DNA from: a virus
DNA: 31,874 nucleotides
Virus record (IMG/VR): IMGVR_UViG_3300001533_001956
Coordinates: 1 to 31,874 of that record
Direction: 5' to 3' (one strand)
Shown: piece by piece, positions 6,214-13,470 of the stretch
Layout: each line of letters begins with the position of its first letter
How positions within the stretch are numbered: the first letter of the stretch is position 1
Program-made: the position numbers and the translations under genes
Notes under the pieces: model-generated
Told to the model about the DNA's origin: nothing
What the model saw: only the letters and a program-made list of their open reading frames with translations
Database searches by the model: none

Positions 6214-6719
6214 ACATGGTCATGCACATAGACTGGGACGGCAAGCGGTTGCCGCAGCCCATCCAAGACTGGATGCGAGGAAGCGCAAAGCTGCGCGTCC
6301 CCCGCAACCCCCTGCGCTTCATCTATTGCTGCGGGTGGGGAGTGTACTTCATCCGCCAGCACAGCATGAAGGCTTACCGTTGGCGGACGTATTCGTTCAC
6401 CAGGGTGGCGAAGCCGTCCAATGTACGCCTGCAACGGCTCAAGGCCGTCTCCGTTGCACGTGGCGCATCGGTGCATCACACCGATGCGGGCGGCTGGTTC
6501 CTGGACTTGACAACCCTTCGTGAGCATCACTACCGTAAGACTCTAACGGAGGTGATCAATGACGTGACTGAGGTGTGCAACGAGATAGGCGGTGGACCGT
6601 ACCGCCAACGCCAGATGGAGACAGCCATCATGGAGCTCCTGGACATCTGCGCGGGGGCCTCGTTCCGCTGCGCCAAAGAGGGATTGTCGCTTTATAGCAC
6701 GACACCAACAGGGAGGTAA
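6210..6719 (+). CDS. Unknown protein
   Basis: A 169-residue protein starting at ATG 6210, which overlaps the upstream stop (ATGA) behind GAGGAGG. It is basic and aromatic (RFIYCCGWGVYFIRQH, AYRWRTYSFTR), with a helical C-terminal half. It carries scattered Cys residues but no paired CxxC sites. It lies between the zinc-module protein and the large protein at 6723, with only a 3-base gap to the latter, so the three are probably one operon. I do not recognise the family. Confidence 0.8.
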   Translation: MNMVMHIDWDGKRLPQPIQDWMRGSAKLRVPRNPLRFIYCCGWGVYFIRQHSMKAYRWRTYSFTRVAKPSNVRLQRLKAVSVARGASVHHTDAGGWFLDLTTLREHHYRKTLTEVINDVTEVCNEIGGGPYRQRQMETAIMELLDICAGASFRCAKEGLSLYSTTPTGR

Positions 6720-6722
6720 CAC

Positions 6723-7430
6723 ATGGCACACGAAGCATGCCACACCGAAGAGTATCGTGGCGCGACCATCACGCTCTATCCCGACCTGGACCCCGATAAC
6801 CCCAGGGAGGCCCATGACAACCTCGGCACCATGGTCTGCTGGCACCGTCGCTATATCCTGGGCGACGAGATGCCCAAGGTTGGGGCGGAGACGTGGCTCT
6901 ATGACTTCTTGGAGTACCACAACCCCCAGGCCATTGAGGAGTGGGAGCGCTACGCCGAGGCAGCCGACACGACCCTGACCCCTGCGCTTGAGTGGCTGCT
7001 CGACAAGGCGGACGAGGTCGCGGTGTTCCTGCCGCTCTACCTCTACGACCACTCGGGCATAGCCATGAGCACGACGAGAACGTGGCCGTTCAACTGTCCC
7101 TGGGACGCGGGCCAGGTCGGCTGGATATATATCCTCCACGAGGATGCCAAGCGGGAGTTCGAGTGGGTGCGGATGACCAAGAAGCGGCTGGAGCGCCTGC
7201 GCGAGACGTTGCTCACCGAGGTAGAGGTCTATAACTCCTACCTAACCGGCTCCTACTGTGGCTATGTAGTCACAATGGGCGACACGGACATCGGCTCATG
7301 TTGGGGGTTCGAGGATTCGGACCTAGCCATTGGGGAGGCCAAGGCCGAGATCGACGCCTACCGCAAGCATGTGCTTTGCGAGGCCGAGGAGTATCGAGAC
7401 GAGGTGCTTGGTGTGGCTGAGGAGGAATAG
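6723..7430 (+). CDS. Conserved-type phage/plasmid protein of unknown function
   Basis: A 235-residue protein; ATG 6723 lies behind GGGAGGTAACAC. It has the pattern of an uncharacterised family that I recall from phages and plasmids: DPDNPREAHDNLGTMVCWHRRY near residues 20-41, LYLYDHSGIAMST near 103-115, and CPWDAGQVGWIYI near 123-135. The invariant-looking His, Asp and Cys residues could form an active or metal site, but no activity is known to me. A strong hairpin follows, so this gene ends its transcription unit. Confidence 0.85.
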   Translation: MAHEACHTEEYRGATITLYPDLDPDNPREAHDNLGTMVCWHRRYILGDEMPKVGAETWLYDFLEYHNPQAIEEWERYAEAADTTLTPALEWLLDKADEVAVFLPLYLYDHSGIAMSTTRTWPFNCPWDAGQVGWIYILHEDAKREFEWVRMTKKRLERLRETLLTEVEVYNSYLTGSYCGYVVTMGDTDIGSCWGFEDSDLAIGEAKAEIDAYRKHVLCEAEEYRDEVLGVAEEE

Positions 7431-7437
7431 AACGCCA

Positions 7438-7471
7438 AAGGGCCGGAGATGTGTGAGGCTCTCCGGCCCTT
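7438..7471. terminator. Intergenic hairpin, no T-run
   Basis: AAGGGCCGGAGA at 7438-7449 pairs perfectly with TCTCCGGCCCTT at 7460-7471, and GCCA/TGGC just outside can extend the stem. It follows the stop at 7430 by 7 bases. The fourth bipartite element begins 96 bases later. It is strong enough to pause polymerase but lacks a T-run. Confidence 0.6.
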
Positions 7472-7566
7472 CGGTGGCATAGCACGCGGCGAAAAGGAGG
7501 TATACGTTCGACACCCACCCGACAACCACCCCTAGTATAGCACAAGGTCGGGGAGAAGTCAAGGGT

Positions 7567-7589
7567 CTGACCGCAAAACCAATCGCAAA
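7567..7589 (+). promoter_or_regulatory. Bipartite 23-bp element, copy 4
   Basis: CTGACCG, seven bases, then AATCGCAAA. The ribosome site GAGGAGG begins only two or three bases after it, and the start codon is at 7603. This closeness argues against a classic -35/-10 promoter lying wholly inside the element and for either a T7-type promoter ending near +6 or an RNA-level signal. Confidence 0.7.
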
Positions 7590-7602
7590 TAGAGGAGGAC
7601 AC

Positions 7603-7839
7603 ATGATGCCCAATATCCCCAATTACGACACACAGGCCGAGAAGTACCGCGCACGGATCAAGGAGATTCTCGACGAGATCCACCAGGTTGTGGACACCGT
7701 GCCCTTCGACGAGGCCAAGGCCGAGCAGCTCCAAGTGATCCTCGCGTCGAGGCTGATCGTGTTCGGGTTCTACCAGCGTAGCGACGAGAACGCCACCGCA
7801 CAAGAGGAGGTGCAAGATGCCACTCAGCATAACGGTTAG
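7603..7839 (+). CDS. Small helical protein of unknown function
   Basis: A 78-residue protein starting ATG ATG at 7603/7606 behind GAGGAGG. It is mostly helical and charged (AEKYRARIKEILDEIHQVVD), with a hydrophobic middle (ILASRLIVFGFY). It is the first gene of a unit headed by bipartite element copy 4. Its end overlaps the next gene by 23 bases in another frame. It is not a recognised family. Confidence 0.8.
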   Translation: MMPNIPNYDTQAEKYRARIKEILDEIHQVVDTVPFDEAKAEQLQVILASRLIVFGFYQRSDENATAQEEVQDATQHNG

Positions 7840-8059
7840 GCTTGAATTAGTGTGCTCGGCGTGTGCCTACAATGAGGTACGTGAGTTTCGGCCTACCGAG
7901 GTAGAGCTGTGGCGGCCCCGTGAGGGCCTCTTGGTAGTCGCTCACAGCACGTCAACATTTTTCAGGGGCTGGTCACCGAGTGAGTCCTTGGCGCTTGACC
8001 TCTGCCCCTCTTGTTCCGAGAAGGAGGCCCAGGATGCCACAACCACCAGCACGTGCTAA
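7817..8059 (+). CDS. Small zinc-ribbon protein
   Basis: An 80-residue protein; ATG 7817 follows GAGGAGGTGCAAG. It has CSAC at residues 13-16 and CPSC near residues 63-66, the two knuckles of a zinc ribbon. Strand-rich sequence lies between them (VREFRPTEVELWRPREGLLVVAH). It overlaps both neighbours (23 and 26 bases), typical of compact phage operons. A role in nucleic-acid or protein binding is possible. Confidence 0.75.
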   Translation: MPLSITVRLELVCSACAYNEVREFRPTEVELWRPREGLLVVAHSTSTFFRGWSPSESLALDLCPSCSEKEAQDATTTSTC

Positions 8060-8300
8060 GGCGTACCACGTTGGGCTCTTAGACCCCGCCCTAGAATGGG
8101 GCGTGGGGAACGACAAGGAGGTTGGCCACACCTTGAAGGTGTGCCTGCGACGCGATATAGACTTCATGCCCACCGACCTCTGGCGCTACCACGGCGTGTG
8201 GACCACCACCAAGAAGGCCGTGCGCGAGAAGAAAAACATTGTGCTGCGTGAGCTCAACGCGCAATATGGAACGAGCTTCAAGAGGATCGTCATCGACTAG
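8034..8300 (+). CDS. Small basic protein of unknown function
   Basis: An 88-residue protein; ATG 8034 lies behind GAAGGAGGCC and inside the end of the preceding gene. It is basic towards the C-terminus (TTKKAVREKKNIVLRELNAQYGTSFKRIVID). HTLKVCLRRDIDFMP looks like strand-loop-strand. It ends the unit started at 7567; the promoter at 8312 follows. The family is not recognised. Confidence 0.75.
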   Translation: MPQPPARAKAYHVGLLDPALEWGVGNDKEVGHTLKVCLRRDIDFMPTDLWRYHGVWTTTKKAVREKKNIVLRELNAQYGTSFKRIVID

Positions 8301-8311
8301 GTAAGAAGTGC

Positions 8312-8340
8312 TTGACACCATCTAGTGGCCAGTGTATACT
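8312..8340 (+). promoter_or_regulatory. Sigma-70-type promoter
   Basis: TTGACA at 8312-8317, a 17-base spacer, then TATACT at 8335-8340, preceded by GTG. The -35 box is perfect and the -10 box differs by one base from TATAAT. It lies between the stop at 8300 and the start at 8356, so a short leader with GGAGAGAGG is expected. Confidence 0.85.
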
Positions 8341-8355
8341 GGAGAGAGGATAGCC

Positions 8356-8541
8356 ATGGAGATTATCATTGTGGTAGACGGCGGTGTTATCGCGGGGGCC
8401 TACACGGACGACGGGGAGGAGCTGACCATCAGGATTGTAGACCTTGACATGCACGAGGTGGGCGAGGTGGAGATTGCTCCCGTAGAGGAGCTTTGCCCGA
8501 CAGCGCTCTTGCTGTTGGAGGAGGACGACTATGGATACTGA
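8356..8541 (+). CDS. Very small acidic protein
   Basis: A 61-residue protein (MEIIIVVDGGVIAGAYTDDG...). The start at ATG 8356 lies right after the sigma-70 promoter and a GGAGAGAGG site. The pattern of a short strand, Gly-Gly-Val and an acidic C-terminal half resembles the N-terminus of the gene at 11887 (MRIVVTIRGGSVEDIFVA). These may share a small beta fold. It overlaps the next gene by 11 bases. The function is unknown. Confidence 0.75.
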   Translation: MEIIIVVDGGVIAGAYTDDGEELTIRIVDLDMHEVGEVEIAPVEELCPTALLLLEEDDYGY

Positions 8542-8755
8542 CGAGCGGAACGTGGTCTCCATCATGGAGCTTCATGACCTAGAGATCGGCCACATCGGGG
8601 GGAGGCTATACGTAGCCTTCCCCAATGGGCACACGGAGTGGCCAGTGCTCCAAGGAGGCCGAGTCCTTTGGGACCAGAGCTTCCTTGTGCCCAGGGAGGT
8701 CAAGGAGATCGTCGGGGAGACCCTGAAGGAGGAAGCAAATGGAAGAGCTGAATAA
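8531..8755 (+). CDS. Small protein of unknown function
   Basis: A 74-residue protein starting at ATG 8531 inside the previous gene's end; GGAGGAGGAC gives the ribosome site. It looks beta-rich in the middle (HIGGRLYVAFPNGHTEWPVLQGGRVLW) with a helical end. It overlaps the next gene by 17 bases. No motif is recognised. Confidence 0.75.
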   Translation: MDTDERNVVSIMELHDLEIGHIGGRLYVAFPNGHTEWPVLQGGRVLWDQSFLVPREVKEIVGETLKEEANGRAE

Positions 8756-9524
8756 GGCCATCAGAGCTATCGTAGGGGAGGCTATCGAGGAATACGTCGA
8801 GCGCGAACCCAGCGTGATCGGTCGTGCCCTGTTGGGACTAGCCCAGCGCCTCGACGACCTAGAGAAACAGGCTCAGCACAAAGCCGAGGAAGAGGAGACT
8901 CCCACGATCTTAGGCGTCCCTGTGGACCCTCTCTTCCCCATGACTGGGCACTATACACGCGATGCGAACAGGGGCGTCTTCAGCTGCGACCACTGCGGTG
9001 TCACGTCCTGCTCCCTACAGGATCTAGGGGAGACGAGTAACCACCGTGAGTGGTGTGCATGGCGACGCCACTTCTCGCCTCCCAAGCGTCCGGCGGATGC
9101 AGATGAGCAGCCCGCTCCTCGCTCACGCAGGATTAGCATGACAAGCCAGGACTACTTCTACGAACTAGACAGGAAAGTCTACCGCTGCCTGCACTGTGGG
9201 ATCACGGGATATTCCTTAGAGGCGCTGGAGCGGTCGAATGACCACCACCCTTGGTGCGCATGGCGGCTCCGACTGTCCCCGCCTGCCCCTGGTACAGATC
9301 CCCTGATGGAGGGAGCGCTGAAGGCCCTGGTATCCATGGCGGGCTTCGAGCCCCCAACCTACCAAGACCCAGACGATGCGGATGTGCAGCGGTGCTACAT
9401 TTGCCACTATCCATACCTTCGCTGCGACGATCCGACGGACCCGACGTACCACTACTCCTACTGCCGGTGGCGGAAGATCAAGGAGATCGTCAAGGCGCTC
9501 GACGCGGAGGGCAGACTCCCATGA
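8739..9524 (+). CDS. Triple zinc-module protein
   Basis: A 261-residue protein; ATG 8739 lies behind GAAGGAGGAAG. A helical N-terminus (residues 1-50) is followed by three copies of one module with identical spacing: C-x2-C, 15 residues, H-x3-C, x, W, R. The ligands are C83/C86/H102/C106, C150/C153/H169/C173 and C219/C222/H238/C242. Each probably binds one zinc. Pro-rich linkers separate the copies. A related module sits in the gene at 5863. Tandem zinc modules usually bind nucleic acid or protein; the target is unknown. The stop overlaps the next start by ATGA. Confidence 0.85.
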   Translation: MEELNKAIRAIVGEAIEEYVEREPSVIGRALLGLAQRLDDLEKQAQHKAEEEETPTILGVPVDPLFPMTGHYTRDANRGVFSCDHCGVTSCSLQDLGETSNHREWCAWRRHFSPPKRPADADEQPAPRSRRISMTSQDYFYELDRKVYRCLHCGITGYSLEALERSNDHHPWCAWRLRLSPPAPGTDPLMEGALKALVSMAGFEPPTYQDPDDADVQRCYICHYPYLRCDDPTDPTYHYSYCRWRKIKEIVKALDAEGRLP

Positions 9525-9790
9525 GCGAGTGGACTCTCAAGCGCCACAAAGCGCTGCGTGCTTTTGCAAAGCGGAGGGGCTTTGGACCAGGGCCGTCCTA
9601 CCTATACTCGCCTTCGCCAGTCCAGATCGCCATAGAGGTAGACGCCGCATTGGACGAGATCGAGCGGCTGGTCTCCGCTTTGAAAGTTAGCGCCGTCGTC
9701 AATGAGTCTGTCCGGGCCAAGAATCTTTCTTTGGAATTAGAGTTGGCCAAGATCAAAAGGGAGGTTGAACATGGCAAAGTGGACGAGTAA
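9521..9790 (+). CDS. Small coiled-coil protein
   Basis: An 89-residue protein; ATG 9521 overlaps the stop of the triple zinc-module gene (ATGA). A basic N-terminus (LKRHKALRAFAKRRG) is followed by a long helix (IAIEVDAALDEIERLVSALK, then NLSLELELAKIKREVEHGK) with heptad-like leucines. Coupled translation with the zinc-module gene suggests that they work together. The family is not recognised. Confidence 0.75.
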   Translation: MSEWTLKRHKALRAFAKRRGFGPGPSYLYSPSPVQIAIEVDAALDEIERLVSALKVSAVVNESVRAKNLSLELELAKIKREVEHGKVDE

Positions 9791-9947
9791 CACATCTTCC
9801 AAGCCTCTCCCCCAGAAAGAGGGGGAGGAGGATACGCAGTCGTACTTCAATCGGGGGGAGGCATTTGCACGCGGCATCGTGTTCCTCTGCTTGGCCGCGA
9901 TCCTGCTCATGCTCTTGGGGGGAGCGGTGCAGCTGCTCGGCCTGTGA
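9771..9947 (+). CDS. Small single-pass membrane protein
   Basis: A 58-residue protein; ATG 9771 is preferred over TTG 9765 because AAGGGAGG fits it better. A polar N-terminal half is followed by one strong membrane helix at about residues 36-56 (IVFLCLAAILLMLLGGAVQL). It is probably anchored with a cytoplasmic N-terminus. It overlaps the previous gene by 20 bases. The role is unknown. Confidence 0.75.
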   Translation: MAKWTSNTSSKPLPQKEGEEDTQSYFNRGEAFARGIVFLCLAAILLMLLGGAVQLLGL

Positions 9948-9948
9948 C

Positions 9949-10236
9949 ATGGGTGTCACGTACCTGATTCACTTCGACCGGCCCCACTATCATGCTCAGC
10001 ATTACCTGGGGCATACCGAAGACCTGGAGGAGCGCCTCACGCGGCATCGCAATGGCAACGGAGCGCGTCTCCTCCAAGTCATTCAGGAGCATGGCATACC
10101 CTGGCGCGTCGTGAGGGTGTGGCCGGACACGGACTATGCCTTCGAACAGTGGGTCAAGTCGTGGCATAGTAGTCGCTCCTTTTGCCCCATCTGCAATCCC
10201 AAGTTGGCCCATCACCTATATGAAGGAGGCCCATAA
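9949..10236 (+). CDS. GIY-YIG nuclease-like small protein
   Basis: A 95-residue protein (MGVTYLIHFDRPHYHAQHYLG...). The fold signals are a strand YLIHF, a YLG tripeptide in place of YIG, and the helix LEERLTRHRNGNGARLL with the usual Arg. The first GIY tripeptide is altered, so activity is uncertain. A CPIC zinc knuckle lies near the C-terminus. The start at 9949 lacks a ribosome site and follows the upstream stop (9945-9947) by one base, so it probably relies on re-initiation. The stop overlaps the next start (TAATG). Confidence 0.65.
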   Translation: MGVTYLIHFDRPHYHAQHYLGHTEDLEERLTRHRNGNGARLLQVIQEHGIPWRVVRVWPDTDYAFEQWVKSWHSSRSFCPICNPKLAHHLYEGGP

Positions 10237-10577
10237 TGCCACAAAAACCAGTCTGCGTTGAGTGCCAAGTTACGATGCCCGTCGTGCGCATGGGTGTAGC
10301 CGTGGTGGAACTGTTTGGCGATCCCCCACGGATATATCGAGTGTGGATGGCAGACGAGCATGGCTGCCCATCATGTGGACAGCGCGTGCTTGGCGGCTTT
10401 GGCGAGCGTGCGATTCATCGACACTATGACGGCCCAGATCTTGCCTCCTGGGTGCAAGACACGCTGCTGGACCCATCCAACGTGCGTTTGTGGAAGGAAC
10501 GAGTCAATCAAGAGCCCGACCTAAAAGGTATATTGGCCGAGTGGCTGGAGCGCTATGCCAAGCGAGAGGAGGACTAA
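10236..10577 (+). CDS. Zinc-ribbon protein of unknown function
   Basis: A 113-residue protein; ATG 10236 overlaps the previous stop (TAATG) behind GAAGGAGG. CVEC at residues 7-10 and CPSC near 44-47 form a likely zinc ribbon, with a beta-rich stretch between. The C-terminal half is helical (SWVQDTLLDPSNVRLWKERV). It is one of several zinc-ribbon genes in a row. The role is unknown. Confidence 0.8.
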   Translation: MPQKPVCVECQVTMPVVRMGVAVVELFGDPPRIYRVWMADEHGCPSCGQRVLGGFGERAIHRHYDGPDLASWVQDTLLDPSNVRLWKERVNQEPDLKGILAEWLERYAKREED

Positions 10578-10579
10578 TC

Positions 10580-10852
10580 ATGACTGAGCAAGACGTGTAC
10601 TTCGAGGAGCCGGAGTTTGAGGAAGGAGAGTTCGGAGAGCCCCTGTGCCCTGAGTGTGGCAGCCCTGCTCTATACGCCACTGTAATGACGCGCCACACAG
10701 GGGTGCCCTTGACCATGGTGGCCTTTGACGGGTTTGAACTCGATCTTATGCAGGGCGAGGAGGTCGAGCAAGAGGTCGAAAAGATATACTGTTCGGACTG
10801 CGAATGGGAGTATGTGTACGTCGATTATGGTAAGGAGGGGTACGATGAGTAA
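10580..10852 (+). CDS. Acidic zinc-ribbon protein
   Basis: A 90-residue protein; ATG 10580 lies behind GAGAGGAGG, two bases after the previous stop. It carries CPECG at about residues 21-25 and CSDCEW near 67-72, a four-Cys zinc ribbon. The rest is strongly acidic (EEPEFEEGEFGE at the start, DYGKEGYDE at the end). Acidic zinc ribbons can mimic DNA or bind RNA polymerase, but that is speculation. It overlaps the next gene by 8 bases. Confidence 0.75.
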   Translation: MTEQDVYFEEPEFEEGEFGEPLCPECGSPALYATVMTRHTGVPLTMVAFDGFELDLMQGEEVEQEVEKIYCSDCEWEYVYVDYGKEGYDE

Positions 10853-11360
10853 ATCTTGCGCGGAGCGGATTGGGCCTGCCCTGGACCAGCAGCTGACGAG
10901 GTTCGCCATGCTGCTCGCCCTGGTAGACGCCAGGGTATGCAACGAGGGCGACTTAGACCGGCTTGGCCTTGACGATCTGGAGGAACTTTGTGAGACTCTC
11001 GACCTGCATCCACACCTGGAAAGCGTGCCTATCGACCCGACTGACGAAGACGATAGGGAGGAGGCATGGTGTATGCTCGCAAGAGAGCAGATTGCCTCCC
11101 TCGTAGACGACGAGTACATGTGGCCGGAAACGGCCTCGGAAGTTCTGCTGGGCGTCTCCAAGAAGATCGTCTATGACGTGGAGCTCTCCACAGGGGGGCC
11201 TGCGGACGGCTTTGAGGTAGAGGTCGATGAGCGTGGCAACATCGTAGACATCGAGTATTACTACAGCGACTGGTATGACGGGGCACGGCAGCACTTGAGA
11301 GGAGAAGCCTACGACACTGCCGAGCGTGCCCTTGCCTACATCGTCGCCTTTGAGTGCTAA
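10845..11360 (+). CDS. Conserved-type phage protein of unknown function
   Basis: A 171-residue acidic protein; ATG 10845 lies behind AAGGAGGGG and overlaps the preceding stop. The C-terminal 65 residues (VELSTGGPADGFEVEVDERG, then YYYSDWYDGAR) show a pattern that I recall from small uncharacterised phage proteins. The N-terminal half is helical. It sits in the run of zinc-protein genes, and the next gene follows after 12 bases. I cannot assign a function. Confidence 0.8.
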   Translation: MSKSCAERIGPALDQQLTRFAMLLALVDARVCNEGDLDRLGLDDLEELCETLDLHPHLESVPIDPTDEDDREEAWCMLAREQIASLVDDEYMWPETASEVLLGVSKKIVYDVELSTGGPADGFEVEVDERGNIVDIEYYYSDWYDGARQHLRGEAYDTAERALAYIVAFEC

Positions 11361-11372
11361 GGAGGTAGTAGT

Positions 11373-11909
11373 ATGCCAAAGCTCATACACTACACAGACT
11401 TTCAGAAGTGGACCTTTGGACTGGTCCTCGACTTCAAGGAGAGGCGCTGGGGGTTCTTGCACCTCGGTCCGCTTGTGGTTGGACTGAGGCGGAACGTCCC
11501 CTCTCCTGGGGATTTCCCTGGCATGTGGCTGGATGAGGCGGCGCGCATCCCGCAGAAGACCCTCGACACCCTGCATGAGCGGCTTCAACGGGGAGATCAC
11601 TACCCTGGGGCCTGGGCGTCGGCCCAACGCCCTTCGCCGCTGCGGACAGGATGGTCCTCGTCGCCGCTGCCACCAGCATATACGCCGATGCCCGCCGCGC
11701 CAAGTGAGCAACAGGCTCAGCTCGTGCGAGAGCTGGGGGAGTTGGTGGAGAAGAAGATCTTTGACTTGCAGGACACGCTGCGCCGGTACCAAATGGAGCA
11801 TAACGACCTGCTGTTGGGTATCTATCAGATTCGACAGGAGCGCATCCAGGAGAAGCTGGATGCGCTACGGAAAAGGAGGACAGACGATGAGAATAGTTGT
11901 GACGATTAG
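11373..11909 (+). CDS. Two-domain protein with C-terminal coiled coil
   Basis: A 178-residue protein; ATG 11373 follows AAGGAGGTAG. The N-terminal domain (FQKWTFGLVLDFKERRWGFL, HLGPLVVGLRRN) looks beta-rich and resembles small phage proteins of unknown role. A Pro/Ser/Ala linker spans about residues 83-110. A long charged helix follows from about 112 to 168, likely a coiled coil. It overlaps the next gene by 23 bases. It may be an oligomeric adaptor; no motif shows an activity. Confidence 0.75.
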   Translation: MPKLIHYTDFQKWTFGLVLDFKERRWGFLHLGPLVVGLRRNVPSPGDFPGMWLDEAARIPQKTLDTLHERLQRGDHYPGAWASAQRPSPLRTGWSSSPLPPAYTPMPAAPSEQQAQLVRELGELVEKKIFDLQDTLRRYQMEHNDLLLGIYQIRQERIQEKLDALRKRRTDDENSCDD

Positions 11910-12657
11910 AGGTGGCTCTGTCGAGGACATCTTCGTGGCGCGGCCAGCGGGTGCAGAGAACATGCCCATCCAGGCCGGTGTGCTCGACTACGACGTCACG
12001 GAGACGAGTGGAGGGGATCGAATCCGTGGAGAGTACACCAAGATGGAGGTGTCCTCGTTCGATCTCCTCATCAATCAGGTTTGGGGAGATGGAACGCTAC
12101 AGAAGCTCCGCAAAGCGGGGATGATCACGCCCCAGGAGGATTTTTACCCCACCATCCTCAGTGCGCTCCAGGTAGATGAGCGCTGTCCAATCATCCCCCA
12201 CTTCGCCCTCATCCCCATCAGCACCAGTCTAGCCGAGGATGTGCTGGGGGCCAGAGAAGTGCTCAGCGACCTCCAGGGGGACAACAACGCCTACACCACC
12301 GTGACGCTTAGGGACTGCACGCCCCTTTGGGTGCGCAAGGCCCCGAGGGAGCTGGAGAACTTCCTCTGGTTTTCAGGCCGGTATGCCCCTACGGACAATG
12401 CCTCTCAGTGGGTGATGTGTCACTTGCCCCAGGCGTTCTACGAGGGGATCGAGGCGTTTACGGCGGTGAACTACGATGAGAACCTCGCATCTGTCTATGA
12501 CGTAAACGTCCATGTAGACGAAGCGACGTTCTGGTGGTCGGGGTTCATTTTTGACGAGAAGCGCCGCCCTTGGGAGGTACGCACCGCAGCATACCAAGCA
12601 TCCCTACGGGATCAAGGACTTTGCCAGCGCCAAGGCCTACCTGGAGAAGGCCCGTGA
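11887..12657 (+). CDS. Unknown protein, unclear C-terminal end
   Basis: A 256-residue protein; ATG 11887 follows AAAGGAGG. The N-terminus (MRIVVTIRGGSVEDIFVA, then VLDYDVTET) is typical of a small phage beta domain. A larger middle part follows (DLLINQVWGDGTLQKL, SALQVDERCPIIPHFALIPI). The last 27 or so residues (TAAYQASLRDQGLCQRQG) look unlike protein and are read across the start of the next gene in a different frame. The natural end may therefore be near residue 228, with a frameshift or overlap joining the two genes. Confidence 0.7.
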   Translation: MRIVVTIRGGSVEDIFVARPAGAENMPIQAGVLDYDVTETSGGDRIRGEYTKMEVSSFDLLINQVWGDGTLQKLRKAGMITPQEDFYPTILSALQVDERCPIIPHFALIPISTSLAEDVLGAREVLSDLQGDNNAYTTVTLRDCTPLWVRKAPRELENFLWFSGRYAPTDNASQWVMCHLPQAFYEGIEAFTAVNYDENLASVYDVNVHVDEATFWWSGFIFDEKRRPWEVRTAAYQASLRDQGLCQRQGLPGEGP

Positions 12658-13390
12658 CCAGGAGAAGGGCAGGCCACTCCCTGGAGCGGCGACGCGCTTG
12701 GAGTGGGCCAACATGGAGCGCACTGCGATCGGCGTGCGCTACCATGACACCTTCGTGCTGATCTGGAATGAGGACGGGAGCATCGAGCTCTATACACGCG
12801 GCTATCGCACCATGACCACACGCAGGCGGATGAATACCTACCTACCCAAGCCCTGGGAGATCCACACCGAGGGAGGCGTGTGGTACTTGAGTGAGGGGAG
12901 CTTCGGCTCCCTGCGCTCCGTCTTTGTCGAGGGCATCACCCTCACGCCGGACGCGCCTTGCCACGAAGATGTGGTGTACCAGCCTCGCGACGGCGAGGAG
13001 GAGAAGAAGCTCATCCTCTGGGAGAGGGAGGCTGTGCGGACGTATGCGGCGCGCTACGTCGGACTGCTCTGGGCGGGGCGATTGGCCACGCCTACACCGG
13101 CCCAGTGTCTTCAGTGCTTCGAGAACGATCTCCCTGCGCTGCGCTACGCCACAACTAACCACCTGCGGCGGCATGTGTTGGCGAACACCTACCCATCCAT
13201 GGTGATCATCAACGCCCTCAAAGCGGCTGGCTACAAAGACTGGGTAATGCCACAGGCAATGGCTTACCTAGATCACTCCTCTGCCGAGCTGTGTGCAAAG
13301 AAGGAGACGCTGCGCTTCCCCCTCCCCTACGCCGCAACGAAGCGTGCCCTGCTGCGGTTCCTGCTCACGCACATGGGTCATAGCGTGTAG
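12551..13390 (+). CDS. Unknown phage protein; start unclear, overlaps previous gene
   Basis: The frame opens with TTG 12551 and gives 279 residues. The domain signals GRPLPGAATRLEW, then VRYHDTFVLIWNEDGSIELY and GYRTMTTRRRMN are those of a phage family that I recall, which has an R-P-L...TRLE start and a G-W/Y-R-T-x-T-T core. They show that coding extends at least as far upstream as about 12610. Yet there is no ATG or good ribosome site before ATG 12713, and 12551-12657 overlaps the previous gene. The C-terminal 130 residues are helical. A +1 shift from the previous frame would fuse the two genes. Confidence 0.7.
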   Translation: MTRSAALGRYAPQHTKHPYGIKDFASAKAYLEKARDQEKGRPLPGAATRLEWANMERTAIGVRYHDTFVLIWNEDGSIELYTRGYRTMTTRRRMNTYLPKPWEIHTEGGVWYLSEGSFGSLRSVFVEGITLTPDAPCHEDVVYQPRDGEEEKKLILWEREAVRTYAARYVGLLWAGRLATPTPAQCLQCFENDLPALRYATTNHLRRHVLANTYPSMVIINALKAAGYKDWVMPQAMAYLDHSSAELCAKKETLRFPLPYAATKRALLRFLLTHMGHSV

Positions 13391-13408
13391 CTGATCAGGG
13401 CAGGCACA

Positions 13409-13440
13409 GGTGCGCCCCCATGCCCTTGTGGGGGCGCACC
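13409..13440. terminator. Intergenic GC-rich hairpin, no T-run
   Basis: GGTGCGCCCCCA at 13409-13420 pairs perfectly with TGGGGGCGCACC at 13429-13440; GTGTAG at 13385-13390 and CTACAC at 13442-13447 can close an outer stem. The hairpin follows the stop at 13390 and precedes bipartite element copy 5 by 31 bases. Confidence 0.6.
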
Positions 13441-13470
13441 ACTACACGAAGGCAGGAAGAATAGATCGAT

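Noticed and set aside
5904-6530. Long minus-strand reading frame of 208 codons
   Set aside because: It is antisense to the zinc-module gene and its neighbour, with no ribosome site and no domain.
10953-11801. Long minus-strand reading frame of 282 codons
   Set aside because: It lies opposite two well-supported plus-strand genes with ribosome sites; it has none itself and no recognisable motif.
12540-12560. Programmed -1 frameshift at the TTTTT run
   Set aside because: The downstream frame is +1 and not -1 relative to the first gene, so the usual slippage would not join them.
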